Source of the DNA: Rhabditoides inermis
Lineage: Eukaryota; Nematoda; Chromadorea; Rhabditida; Rhabditidae
Assembly (NCBI GenBank): GCA_963966185.1
Contig: CAWZYM010000283.1
Location: 1,646,001 to 1,710,000, forward strand
Direction of reading: 5' to 3'
Length of the DNA: 64,000 nt
The notes beneath the pieces are model-generated. The model worked only from the letters and a program-made list of their open reading frames with translations, ran no database searches and had not been told where the DNA came from. Shown here piece after piece: positions 46,463-58,244 of this stretch (position 1 is its first letter; every line of letters begins with the position of its first letter). Made by a program: the position numbers and the translations under genes.

Positions 46463-46836
46463 GGGTGTTGCTTGCCCTGAATCGGCGATGACTTTTGAAC
46501 ACTGAATTTCGTTTGTATTGCCTAATGAAGAATGAGACTCGGGACCTACTGCGGCGGACAATCAATGAATCAATTTCGTATTCTTCTAACCAAAAAGCAA
46601 TCTTTATCAAACCAGCACACACGATGCAACTTTACATACACGTTTTTGTAAGCAACACAAGACGCTCGAGCGTTTACGAAGCGACTCAATCTATGTTTTC
46701 TTTCAGCTTTACTCTTGTTAGAGAGTGACTTGGAGGAAGGTGGATTCAAGACTTGGAGTAGCGCACGCGCAGCGAGAGAGCCGCCATGCCGATCGCCCTA
46801 AAAGAGGAAATCAATCGATAATCAATCGATAATCGA
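45220..46836. other. Intergenic, no gene recognised
   Basis: AT-rich DNA with short ORFs only. It includes a CTTGACTTGACTGACC motif near 45500 resembling the ACTTG tail of the 18799 insertion, and a (GA)n run at 46418-46460. Confidence 0.45.
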
Positions 46837-47527
46837 TTACTTAAAGATGAAGGAGAGGAGGATGAGAGCTCCGAGACAGGTGGCAATGTAGGTGGTAGGG
46901 TCGACGTCCTTCAGACCGCGGTACTGTAATAGAAAGGATAAAGACGCAGATAATTTAAAATACGTTTCACACAATTCATTCATTTTCTACAAACTATCAC
47001 AATAAAATTAATTAAATAAATAAAACTTTTTTAACTTAAGACCTTGAGAATATCGCTACCGTCCTCGCCAATACACGTCTGCGTCGAGTTGGAAATGCCG
47101 GTGCAGCCTGTAAACAAGTAAACATACAAACAATTACTTTTAAAAAAAATTGAACAAGTAAACAAGACAATATGGTCGACGTCTCACTATAGGTCAACAA
47201 TCCAATAAGTAAACAAGCAAACAATGAAACATGTAAACAAGCGTACCCTCGATATGGTCGACGTCCCACCACTGGTTGACTTGCAGCGCCTCGAATCCGT
47301 AGCGGAACCAGGAGATGTTGGATACCCATTGGAAGTAGGGCGGCACGTTCTGAAAACACATGTACTCAACATATGCATAGGCCCATAGGCGAGACAAATA
47401 ATAGAACTAGAATCCGTTGTTTCTTCTCTTTGTCGAATTATTAGTCATTGGACTGGACTATATTTGGACTAGAAGAAACTGTTCGAAGATCTGTTCTACT
47501 CTGCTACTACGCAAAACTATGGAAATC

Positions 47528-47571
<44 letters not shown>

Positions 47572-50500
47572 TACATTGCCTTCTGCTCACATGGTAGTTG
47601 ATGTAGAACCCTCCGAAGACGAGCATGGGGAGCACCAGCATGGGCATGTATGTGATGGCGATGCCCTCGTCTCCGAATGCGCACGCGCCCGCGTACGCTG
47701 AACAAAAAAAACATATATGACAGCCTAGCACCGGCGCACGCTGCAGACAGAACATTTCTATGTCTGTTTTTTTTCTGTCATTTTTCAAACAGAGCAGAAA
47801 CTAAATTTTGTTTTAGTTTTAGAATTTTAGAGTGCTCCGCTCACCGACAGACACAGCGCACGCGACCAGAGTGACGTTGACGAGACAGAAGACTGCCACG
47901 CGGGCGAACGTCGGCGTCATGCCTGTATGGGGGATACTGAACTGTATAGGGGTACAGTACTCATACACAGTACTCATTCAACTACAGTACTCATCTCTTC
48001 ACTTACCGGTCATGAAGAACATGATGATGCTGTAGACGAGCGGAAGAAAGAAGAACTGGGGCAGCTGCAAAAGTAAGTACAGTAATCTACAGTACCCTGC
48101 AGTACCGTACTACATTACAAACACAATACCTCGGCAGTGGTCTTGGCGACAAAGTAACAGCCAGAGTCGTAGATGTTCGCCTTGATTTCTCGCATAATGA
48201 TCGGAAGTTCGGAGGTGATCACCTAGAATAAAGTACTACGCATTCCAAATTCCACTGTTCGAATAAAAAACTACGATTCCTATTGCCACCTACGTTGACA
48301 GATGGATAGATGAACAGGAAATTCATGTCCCTCGCGCAGTTGTACAGCATACCCTCGATGTTCTGCACCTGAAGCCGAGATATTCAAGTACAGTAACTCC
48401 TATTTTACAATAAACCGTACCTGATTTCCGCTAACCTCCGTCTGCCAGTTGACCACGCCAATAATGAGAGCAGTGATCTGAAAGTATCGTATCGCAAATT
48501 CATAGTACAGTAACCCATTATATTATACCGTAATCATCTCAAAGTGTAGTTTTCAAAGTACCGTAGTCCAATGTACCGTACTCACCACGACCTGCAGGGT
48601 CTTGACCTTGAGTAGGAGGGGATCGCGGACGGTGGTGATGAGAGAGCGTTTGAAGATCACAGACAGCTGGCGCAGCCACGAGGCCTTGCTGAAACGTATA
48701 CATATAGAGGGAAGAAAAGAAGATCAGTTAAAGGAAACCAAAATATTCGTCATATCACTGACATTATCGATGAAATTAAAAAGCTGGAAAGATCAAAACT
48801 GTACATATTTTATCGATCATTCAATAAACATAATCTGAACAGTTTAATTGATTTTATAACAGACGATATTGCATTTTCATCGCTAGATAAACACGATAGG
48901 TACAAGGTGTTCGCTGTTTCTTGTAAATACTTCCAGAAGCTACAATCTCAACATTTTGATGGAAAAAGAGAATTTCACAATCTTAAACTACAGTTTTATG
49001 GACAATTCATGGATAATGTGAACGTTAGTAAAATAATAAATCGTGAAATAAATAGGCATAATAAGTTTGATGTCCCTGATCTGCTTCAAACTAGAATAAT
49101 CTATAATTAAGACTTACCGATTACCAGTTTCATATGTAATTACAATAAAGTTTTAAAAAACATAACTGAACTGGAGATAAATGAAATATTGAAGTCGTCT
49201 TGTAGATGTGAAACATTGTACTCTCAATTTTGTGACAGTCACCATAAACATGTTGTTACTGGAAATTTGAAAATTATACATAATCAAGAACTACGGGATT
49301 TAATGTTAAAAGGCGCTAAGTACAGAATACAGAAAAATGTCAATATTGAACAATGTAGGTCAGAAATTGTTGATTCGGTTAAGTCACACATGTTATTTCT
49401 AAAAAAATAAATACATGATTTCAAATGATTCACTAGAACTCGCATTTACAAATCGATTATTAATCGATTTATTAATCGAGAAACGACTGAATGCCGAATT
49501 TATGTTGCCATCTATTAGTTACGACTATTACCACCAACTCAAACAAATACAAAAAGAATTTGTGATAACGTGTATTGATAAAGCTTCAGGAAACTTTTCT
49601 TTGATCTGTAAAAAATTATACTTGACCATCTTGAATAACGAACTTGGAGTAGGATCTTCAATTCCAAATCAAACATACACCCCCTACACTGCAGAAACAG
49701 AAGACTCTATCATAAACCGACACGTAACCGCAACTAAATATAGCTGCAAACAAGAAATTGACAGCAATAATGCTGTGTTACCTAAAATTTATGCAATTCC
49801 AAAAATGCACAAGAATCCCATAAAATTCAGATTCATCACTGGTGCCTTCACTAGTAGTCTCAAACCACTTTCTATCGAACTACGCAAGGTGTTATCGTTC
49901 TTAAAAACACATTTCATGAACATTTGTAAAGCAACAGAAGCTAGGACGAAAACTAATTATTACTGGTCTATTAGTAATAGTTTACAAGTAACACAGGCTT
50001 TAAATAGTGTTAATAATTGGGAAAACAAATGTCTACATTCAGCGGATTTTAGCAGTCTGTTTACCAACTTGCCCCATTCTGTGGTAATTGATAACGTTAA
50101 TAAAGTAATCGATATTTGTTTTAAAAATAGCAAAAAAGATTACATTATCATGGGATACAAAAAACTTTACTATAAATCAGACTCGTCCAATATCGGTACT
50201 AGTCATTATTATCAATCACATGATGTTAAGTTCATGTTGGAATACGTTTTACGCAATAGTTATGCTAAATATGGAGGTTGCATCTTTAAACAAGTATCTG
50301 GTATTCCACAGGGAAACAATGCTTCTCCTCTTATAGCTGACCTCACACTTCTAATGATGGAACACTCTTATATCAAAACACATGAAACTCAGTTCAAATA
50401 CGGAGTGAGAGGCTTCCGTTACGTCGACGACCTGTTGATAATCTATCCTAAAGATAGCCTCGTATTAGATCATATCAGGCAGATGTATCACCCTTCACTT

Positions 50501-52251
50501 TCACTAGATCAAACCAATTTAACAGACAGAGAAGTGGTTTACTTGGATTTAAAAATAAAACTCACAAACTCTGGTTATACCACAGAACTGTACAATAAGA
50601 CGGATGATTACAGCTTCTCTATAATGAGATATCCCCAATATACATCCAGTCTAAGACGGAGTATTGGATTGAACGTATTACACGGTGAAGTACTACGTAT
50701 TTATCGTAGCTGTAGTCTCGTAGCAGACTTCAGATTGCGAATACATGATCTTATTGAAACGTACATTAGTAATGGCTATCCCACACATATCATAGAAAAC
50801 CAACTCACGAAATCTATCCTAGGTTCTAAACTGATAATTCAGAAATATAATATAACCAGCAGATTAAGATATCTGCATATTATCAGATAAAAACATTCCA
50901 TTTATCATTTGACCTAACTAACCTGTTTGTTGTCTAAACCCTCTAATTATGACACACTCTCTCATTCTACGTCTCCCGCCCGTGACCGCGCGATCTACAC
51001 TTTCTACGCATGCTCAGTGTCACTCAGATAAAAACACTTTAGTGTCATTCTTTGACCTCACTAATCTGTTGTTGTCTACACCCTCTAATTATGGGCGAAT
51101 AGGAAATCACACCATCACACCACCACACCACCACACCATCACACCATCATACCACTCACACAACCCACACCTCCACTACTGTACACCACCACACCACCCA
51201 CACCACATATAGGAAATCACACCACCACACCACCACACCACCACACCACCACACCACTCACACAACCCACACCACCACACCACCACACCATCAACATAAT
51301 CAGTCGTAGAGAATAGTGTGGTTGTGTTAAGTTGTGGTGGTGTGCTTGTGTGATGGTGTGGTGGTGTGATGGTGTGGTGGTGTGGTGGTGTGGTGGTGTG
51401 ATGGTGTGAACTCCATATTGCCCTAATTATGACACACTCTCTCGTATACTCTCCGTCTCCCGCCCGTGACCGTTCGATTTGCACCCTCCACGCTTGCTCA
51501 GTGTCACTCCTCTATCATTCTCTCCCATGTGCGACCTAGCAGGCAGGCGGCAGGCAGCAGACATCCACGGACAGCGACTACTTCCTTCTTCGAACATGAG
51601 TTTATTGGTTTATTGGTTTACTTATTGATTCATTGATCAACTCATCTATAGGTAGACTTGTTCATTATTATGTAATAAAGCGTTTTGCATGCATGCTAAC
51701 CCCACTGTAGAAAATGTCGTATTGTGAGCTACTAACAGCTGATTGTTCATCTCTGATGAAGCCCGGCAATCAGTTAGCACAACTGTCAGGTGATAGGGCA
51801 GAAACAGTGTGTGCTATGTAGGTTGTGCATGCTTTGTTTGTTTGCTTTGCTTTATAATAGTGGATACGTTTCACTCTTGGATACGTTTCACGCATATTTA
51901 ACTTGAGAGAGTATGGATGCGCAATACAACGAGAAAATCGAAGTTGAATGGAAACCACAAAATGGCAATACCAATGTTCCACCCACCCCGCACGATCGCG
52001 CTTGTTCTTCTTCTCACTCTCAACAGACGCCTTCATCTGCAAATTCAAAGTACAGTAACCCAGAGCAACGCAGCCCGACTGATTACAGTACCCCTGCCGT
52101 ACCTTAACAAACTCGTCGTGAATCTCGAGATTGGCGCGGCCGATGGTGGCGTTGTAGTGAGCGATCACAGTCTGCAATAGGGGAAACTAGAGGGGGGATA
52201 GATTAGGGCGCTGGTAAGGTGTTCTTCCCACATCTTCGCATAACGACAAGC

Positions 52252-52287
<36 letters not shown>

Positions 52288-53042
52288 AAGAGAGAGAGAC
52301 AGACCGAGAGATAGAGAGACATAGAAACAGAGACAGACAGAAAGAGAGAGAGGCAGAGCGAGGCAGAGAGAGAGAGAGAGAGCCACCACCTCGACCCTCT
52401 TCTCGTCCTCCTTCCTCTGTTCGGGGTCGTCGTGGGAGACGGAGAGGGTGTTGAGCACAAAGTCCGGCGGGTTGTAAGAGGCGGGAATGGTCAGTTCCGG
52501 ACACCCGAACCTGCAGTGAGAGGGTCGTGAAAATGCAATTGTTGGGAATAGAAAACTTGGTGGCAGAGAATTGGAGGATTCGCAGTGGAGGACGTGTAGT
52601 TTCAGGTGGTCAATTTTCTTTCTGTGGGTCAATTTGAGTGGTCAATTTTTAAGAGTGGTCAATTTTCTTTCTGATTCTCCAGGAATACACATTTACACAT
52701 ATTTCAGTCAGCCAACACACTAATTGATGTTTCTAATTAATAGTAAACAATATCTATGAAATGCCATTCACATGCGGTAACGTAGAAAAGATAAAAGTGA
52801 AACGTAATCAATAAATCGCGAAATTAAAACAAGCATACGTTTCGAAGCTCGTACTTCTGCTGTGGCTTTATAATAACATTAATTTTTCCTACTTGTTCTT
52901 TGTTTATTACTACCATTCGTTGTTTGTATTGTTTATTTCATGACTCACGATCGAAAGAACTTGGGCACTCTGTTGACGGGAGAGAAGAGAGCCATGCGAC
53001 CGCCCTTGGCCATGAAGATCACCCTAGAGAGGGAGAGAGTCA

Positions 53043-53078
<36 letters not shown>

Positions 53079-53254
53079 GGAGAGAGAGAGTGAGAAAGAG
53101 GAGAGGAGAGGAGAGAGCCATGCGACCGCCCTTGGCCATGAAGATCACCCTAGAGAGGGGGAGAGTCAGAGGGAGAGAGAGAGAGAGAGAGAGAGGAGGG
53201 AGAGAGAGAGTGAGAAAGAGGAGAGGAGAGGAGAGAGGGAGGGGGGGGAGAGAG

Positions 53255-53288
<34 letters not shown>

Positions 53289-53342
53289 GGAGAGAGAGTG
53301 AGAAAGAGGAGAGGAGAGGAGAGAGGGAGGGGGGGGAGAGAG

Positions 53343-53378
<36 letters not shown>

Positions 53379-53435
53379 GGAGAGAGAGTGAGAAAGAGGA
53401 GAGGAGAGGAGAGAGGGAGGGGGGGGGGGAGAGAG

Positions 53436-53485
<50 letters not shown>

Positions 53486-53536
53486 AGGGAGAGAGAGAGT
53501 GAGAAAGAGGAGAGGAGAGGAGAGGGGGGGAGAGAG

Positions 53537-53584
<48 letters not shown>

Positions 53585-53896
53585 GGGGAGGGAGAGCTGC
53601 TCACTCGTCAAAGAGGGAGAAGACCTGACTGCTGGGCTGATGGATGACCGAGATGATGATCTTTCCCCTGCGAGACATCTTGTGCAGAATGCGCACCACC
53701 TAAGTGAGTGAAACTTTAAAATGTGATCCTATCCTCACATGGAAAAGTGGAATTTCCAGTAACTTGTTAGAACAGAATCAGTATTATTGTTTCTCATGGA
53801 AGAAATCAAATTGATAATACAAATGTGAAACAGAATATTAGTTAGGTGTGAAACGTACCCATTAGGCACGTATCTATCTCCTCCTCTCTATCTTTT

Positions 53897-53938
<42 letters not shown>

Positions 53939-56340
53939 TCTCTCTCTCTCTCTCTCCCACCTGTTCCGCCATGAACGAGTCCAGCCCACTCGTCGGCTCG
54001 TCGCAGAAAAGAATCTTCGGATCAGTCATGATCTGTAAATTGAAAAACATATTTTCAATCAGTTTTATTAAAACGAAATCAAATGCAATACGTTTCCGAA
54101 AGTCATCATATCAGTATCAGTTTGCAAGGATGCAATTGAAGGAAAGAACAACGTGCTTATGTATATGTGACAAATTTATATGAGAAAATGCATGCGTGAA
54201 CAACAGAAAAAAGTGAGCTGCTTCTTAGACCTCAAATGTTACCTCACCTCTCACCTCACTTCAAAAAGTACAACAACAAAGAATGCAAATTATTTAAAAA
54301 TTTCACCTCGCACGCAAACGCCAGCCGCTTCTTCTCTCCGATCGAAATGCCCTTGGTGCGGTTCGGAATACCGATCAGCGTGTGCTCACACGACGTCAGA
54401 TTCATCTACATTATCGATTTATCGGATTACCAATCGATTATCGATTACCTCCTTGATCACCTCGTCGACCCTCGCTTTGCGCTCCGCCTTCGACATGTTC
54501 TCCGGCAGACGCAGTGCCGCCTGAAAATTTGGATTTTGAACTCCCGCGAATTTTCTGCCATTAGAAAAAGTCGTAGTAAAATAATAAGCTACCGATAGCT
54601 CGAGCTGCTCGCGCACAGTCAGCGTACCGATGAACATGTCAACCTGCATTTTCAAGATACAGTAACCCAAACAATACTACCGTATACCTGCTGAACGTAT
54701 GCGGAAATCTCGCGCATCTTCGCCTCCGTCATCAGCTCGCCGCCGACGCGCACCTCTCCAGTCACCTGATTACGGTAGGTACAGTAACCCAGGCTACCGT
54801 ATACCTTGAGCTTGTTGGTCTTCTGCATGGCGAGACTGTTCATGAGGGTGGTCTTGCCGGCGCCACTGCTGCCCATGATAGCGAGAAGACAGTGCGTGGT
54901 ACAGTAACCCGATACTGTAACAGGTGTACGGTACGTTCAATTCCGGGTTACCGTACCGCTCTGGAGCAGCTGCTTCTCCTGCTTGTTGGGCGTCTGCATC
55001 GTGACTTGAATGTTGCTCCACGTGAGAACCTACAAAGTTCAGTATCCATTGTTCAAAGTACAGTAACCGTTACTGACCGACCAGCCGGGCTGTCCGAGGT
55101 ACTCTGCGGGAGTGCCGCGGATCTTCTCCTTGTCCGTAAGGTTCTTGTCGATAGACGTAGGGGGTGGATGCTCCTGGAAAGAAGTAGAAATAGAGAATGA
55201 AAGGCTAACCACATTTCGATAGAGATATTTAAAATCTAAGGCACACAGTTTTTGAACGACTATCACTAAATTTTCAATTTGTGAAATATTATTCTGGACA
55301 CTTTTCGAACAGCTTTTACAAACTGATCCGCATTTACGTAAGTCACGTTTCAGTATTATTCGGAAAAATCTAATTTTGAAATGTAAGACAGAACAACATT
55401 TCTCAAACAGCTTTTACTAAGTGATCCGAATCATATAATGTGCCGTAATCATTCTATTTATGATCTCGTATACACGGTTATAAATAGTGTTACTATTATT
55501 TAAATATGTGTTTTAAGTTTCATTATCATTCGGGAAATGTGAAAAATGTGACTTTGTGACTTATTAAAAAATGCAAAAATGTGACTTATAAAAAGGCACA
55601 TAATTCATAAAATCACTAACAGCTTTATTAGTGATCCGGAAAAATTAATTTGTGTTCTGTAAAGCTATTATGGAAACACTTTAGATTTATGATCCGTAAT
55701 CTCAATTCGAGATAAGCAAAAAGCTTTCCAAAAGAAAGAGAGAGAAGGAGAGAGAGAGGGAGAGAGGGGAGAGAGAGAAATCGCTAGGAAACAACCCACA
55801 TCTTCCGATGATTCACTGTGTTCTTCCTTCTTCAGTCTGGGTAGCACAGCCGGTGGCTCATTGGGAATCGGCGGGGGCGGATGGCCTCGAGACGGCTGCT
55901 GCAATACAGTAACCTACCGTAACCCTCACCACCATACCGTACCTGCGGCATGGCAATCTGGAAGCTGTGCGTGCTGCGATCGCCGCTTTTGATCGCCACC
56001 AGAGAGCGCATCGCTGGCGGACCGCCGGGTGCCTAGGTATACGGTACTCTAGGCATATGGTAGCTACAGTACCTTGACCACTTCGGCGCTGGGTTCGAGA
56101 CTGACGCGCTCGTGACTAGGCTTGCTCTCCTTGGTGCGCGCGCGCGTCGACAACTTGGCGGCAATCGACTCGGCCGACAGACCCTAGGTATACGGTAGTA
56201 TGAATATGGTATACGGTAGATTACGGTAGGTACATACATACCTCGTTGCTGTTGGGGTTCTTGGGTGGCGGGGCGGCATGAATGGGTGCAGGTGCGGGTG
56301 CCGGCACAGGCAACAGCGGCTGCTTCTCCTTTCCGTTCAT
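46837..56340 (-). CDS. ABCG/White-family ABC half transporter
   Basis: 27 coding exons on the minus strand give 761 aa: 56340-56242, 56183-56073, 56032-55943, 55898-55800, 55173-55078, 55029-54957, 54914-54805, 54765-54688, 54643-54593, 54520-54449, 54405-54307, 54032-53961, 53699-53605, 53023-52949, 52510-52390, 52171-52103, 52036-51987, 48688-48586, 48477-48421, 48368-48294, 48222-48130, 48064-48007, 47922-47845, 47697-47591, 47349-47247, 47107-47043, 46923-46837. All phases agree. Residues 1-165 are Pro-rich and variable. The ATPase domain has Walker A (GSSGAGKTT, ~204), Q-loop (AYVQQ, ~252), signature ISIGEKKR (~312, instead of LSGGE), Walker B with D-loop (ILFCDEPTSGLD) and H-loop (IHQPSS). 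A six-helix domain follows (from KASWLRQL), with the family motif NISWFRYGFEAL. ABC-then-TM order and length identify ABCG; such proteins dimerise to export lipids, sterols or pigment precursors. The ATG lies 2 nt after a TTCAG acceptor. Exon 17 (50 nt) is inferred from phase and position. Confidence 0.9.
47529..47569. repeat. (GA)n microsatellite in an ABC gene intron
   Basis: Pure GA dinucleotides ending about 20 bp before exon 24. Confidence 0.95.
48721..50890 (+). pseudogene. Penelope-like reverse transcriptase element in ABC intron 17
   Basis: Lies antisense to the host gene. A continuous 491-codon ORF (49415-50890) carries RT motifs: KIYAIPKMHKNP, FRFITGA, SADFSSLFTNLPHS, SGIPQGNNASPLIADL, FRYVDDLLII and VYLDLKI. 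The PKMHK and PQGN..PL.ADL blocks are those of Penelope-like RTs. The upstream part (from about 48721), in another frame, holds HVVTGNLKII and LMLKGAKYRI, a segment known to precede this RT type. It is separated by one in-frame TAA (49108-49110) and a frameshift at an A7 run near 49401. No GIY-YIG domain follows the RT. Much more AT-rich than the exons around it. Recently inserted and lightly decayed; the class is a judgement from motifs. Confidence 0.65.
50945..51510. repeat. Direct repeats around a CACCAC foldback element
   Basis: An ~75-bp block (ACACACTCTCTC, CGTCTCCCGCCCGTGACCG, GCTCAGTGTCACTC) occurs at 50952-51028 and again at 51428-51509. Another block (TTTGACCT...TGTTGTCTA-ACCCTCTAATTATG) occurs at 50910-50951 and 51047-51090. 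Between them lies the foldback element. Confidence 0.7.
51087..51426. mobile_element. Foldback-like element with CACCAC arms, second copy
   Basis: The left arm starts GGCGAATAGGAAATCACACCATC; the right arm, reverse complemented, starts GGGCAATATGGAGTTCACACCATC, followed in both by CACCAC repeats. It also contains an internal TAGGAAATCACACC start at 51211. Same design as 40226-41205. Lies in ABC intron 17. Confidence 0.6.
52986..53180. repeat. Duplicated piece of ABC exon 14 in intron 13
   Basis: Exon 14 start plus its acceptor (GAGCCATGCGACCGCCC, TTGGCCATGAAGATCACC on the plus strand) is repeated at 53112-53180, inside the upstream intron, with the same flanking GA tract. The duplicate has an acceptor but no matching donor, so it is presumably not used. 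Confidence 0.85.
53034..53590. repeat. GA-rich tract in ABC intron 13
   Basis: Purine-rich repeats with G runs (GGGAGGGGGGGAGAGA) duplicated several times, an expansion of the exon 14-linked GA tract. A smaller GA tract lies at 52252-52380 in intron 15, and a CT tract at 53888-53957 in intron 12. Confidence 0.9.
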
Positions 56341-56342
56341 GG

Positions 56343-56756
56343 CTGAACGAGATAGAGTAGGAAAGGGTAAGTTAGACAGGAGAGGACAAGCGAACCTGCC
56401 AATGCAACGAGCGACGAACGTATGGCGGCATTCCGGAGACGATCCGAGGATCCGAGACGGCGTCATTTCATCAGACGAGACGGTTTATGATAATTGTTTT
56501 GTATTATCGTATTCGAAATATCTTTCCCACTTTCTCAGCAGTCCTAGGGGTGTGAAGTGTGTGAAGGGTAATTGGCTGTCTCATTTCCTCATGTATATTT
56601 ATATATTCAATACTCATAATGCCGCCGATGTGTGATGTTTCCTTCACCGCAAAACTCTCCCTCCTTCGGCAGTCTCCCTTTCTCCCTTTCACCCTTTCTC
56701 CCATGTCCCCATACCCTCATTTCCCACACACAAAAAAAACTCACTTCTCCTCTCTC

Positions 56757-56812
<56 letters not shown>

Positions 56813-57282
56813 TAAACCGTGCTGGTTGACACATACCGCTGTTTGTACGAGAGAGAGAGGGGAGAGAGAGAGAGAGGAGGGAGAGAGAGAGAGAGAGAAA
56901 GGCTCGAAACTGTGCAGCGGGAGAGATGAGAGAGAAAGAGGGAGCTGGCGTGGATTTTGAACCGCGCGCGCCCAAGTGAGAGAGTGGTCAGCGTGTGAGA
57001 GGGGGCAGAGAGAGAGCGCGCGCGATTCAGTGGCTGGCACCGCCCCGGGGCACCCCGCGCCCCCCTCTTCCATTCTCTCTCTCTCTCTCCCAGAGAGGGC
57101 GCAGAGAGCGAGAGAGGGGAAATTTTTTTTCTCTCTCTTTTCTCTCTCTTCCACAACCACCTCTGCAAAACGCTATTTGGGTCAAGTCGCGCGCGCCTCA
57201 AAGAACCGCATCGAATCTGGCACACTTTTTATAATGAGAGCGAGAAAAAAACAGCACATACACGAAACAAGGCAACAGTCAT

Positions 57283-57320
<38 letters not shown>

Positions 57321-57418
57321 ATTTATTCGAATTTGGCTGGCGCGCGAGGTAGCACAGTTACAGAGAATCATAGCGAGGACTGGGGAGAGGGAGAGGGAAA
57401 AGGATAGCGAGTGGTCCG
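56343..57418. other. Intergenic region between ARMC9-like and ABC genes
   Basis: About 1.08 kb containing a (CT)n run (56760-56810), GA-rich blocks and a (CA)n run (57284-57316). It would hold the ABC promoter and the 3' end of the upstream gene. No ORF supported, and the distance is longer than usual within nematode operons. Confidence 0.6.
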
Positions 57419-58187
57419 CTAGTAGACGGACGTGACCGGTTTGCGCTCCTTGTCCGGGGTGCGGGTCACCTTCGGACGAGAGCCGAACACGGACACGTAG
57501 TCGAGCGGGCTGGAACGAAGAGGGGTTCAATCAAATCATCCAAATTCAGTGTATTCCGCGGGCTGACACGCGAACACGGACAGTTCTGCTATGAATAGCC
57601 AATAACAATAGATTTTTGTAGTCTGACGGTTTCGTTTGCTTATGCTCACGAGATCTGATCTATAGCGAAACATTTATGTTTTGTGTCTTGAAATTCTGGT
57701 TAAACTTTTTTGATGATCACAGCTATACTCACTCCGCGTCGTCCGGTATCCTGTTCGGTCGCGAGTCCTCTACCGGGGTGTCCGCCTCCCACTCCTTCGC
57801 CTTGTCCACCTTCTCCAGCCGGGTCGGCCTGGAAGCATCTCACTCCTCCCTCTCTCCCTCTCTCTCTCCCTTGCTCTCTCCCCTATCCAACCTGATCATA
57901 TTCTCCTTGGCCGCCTCCTTGGGTGGGCTCTTGCTAGGCGATGACGGCGAGTCGATGGGTGGAGTGGGTATCTGGAAGGAAGTAGTGATCAGTCTCAGTT
58001 TCTTCAAACTACTGTCTTCCGAACGACTTCAAACCACCGCAGACTACCCAAACTACTTCCAATTACTTCGGATACGGGTTCCGACTGATCGCTTCTTCGG
58101 GAAACAATCACCTTCCCCGACACACTCACCTTGACTCCTTTCCTCGCCGTGGTTGGAGTGCGGGTCGGCGTGCGCGGCTCAACCTGT

Positions 58188-58244
<57 letters not shown>

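Noticed and set aside
52935..53711. Arg/Glu-rich ORFs in ABC intron 13
   Set aside because: They translate the GA-rich tract; the real coding pieces here are exons 13 and 14 on the minus strand.
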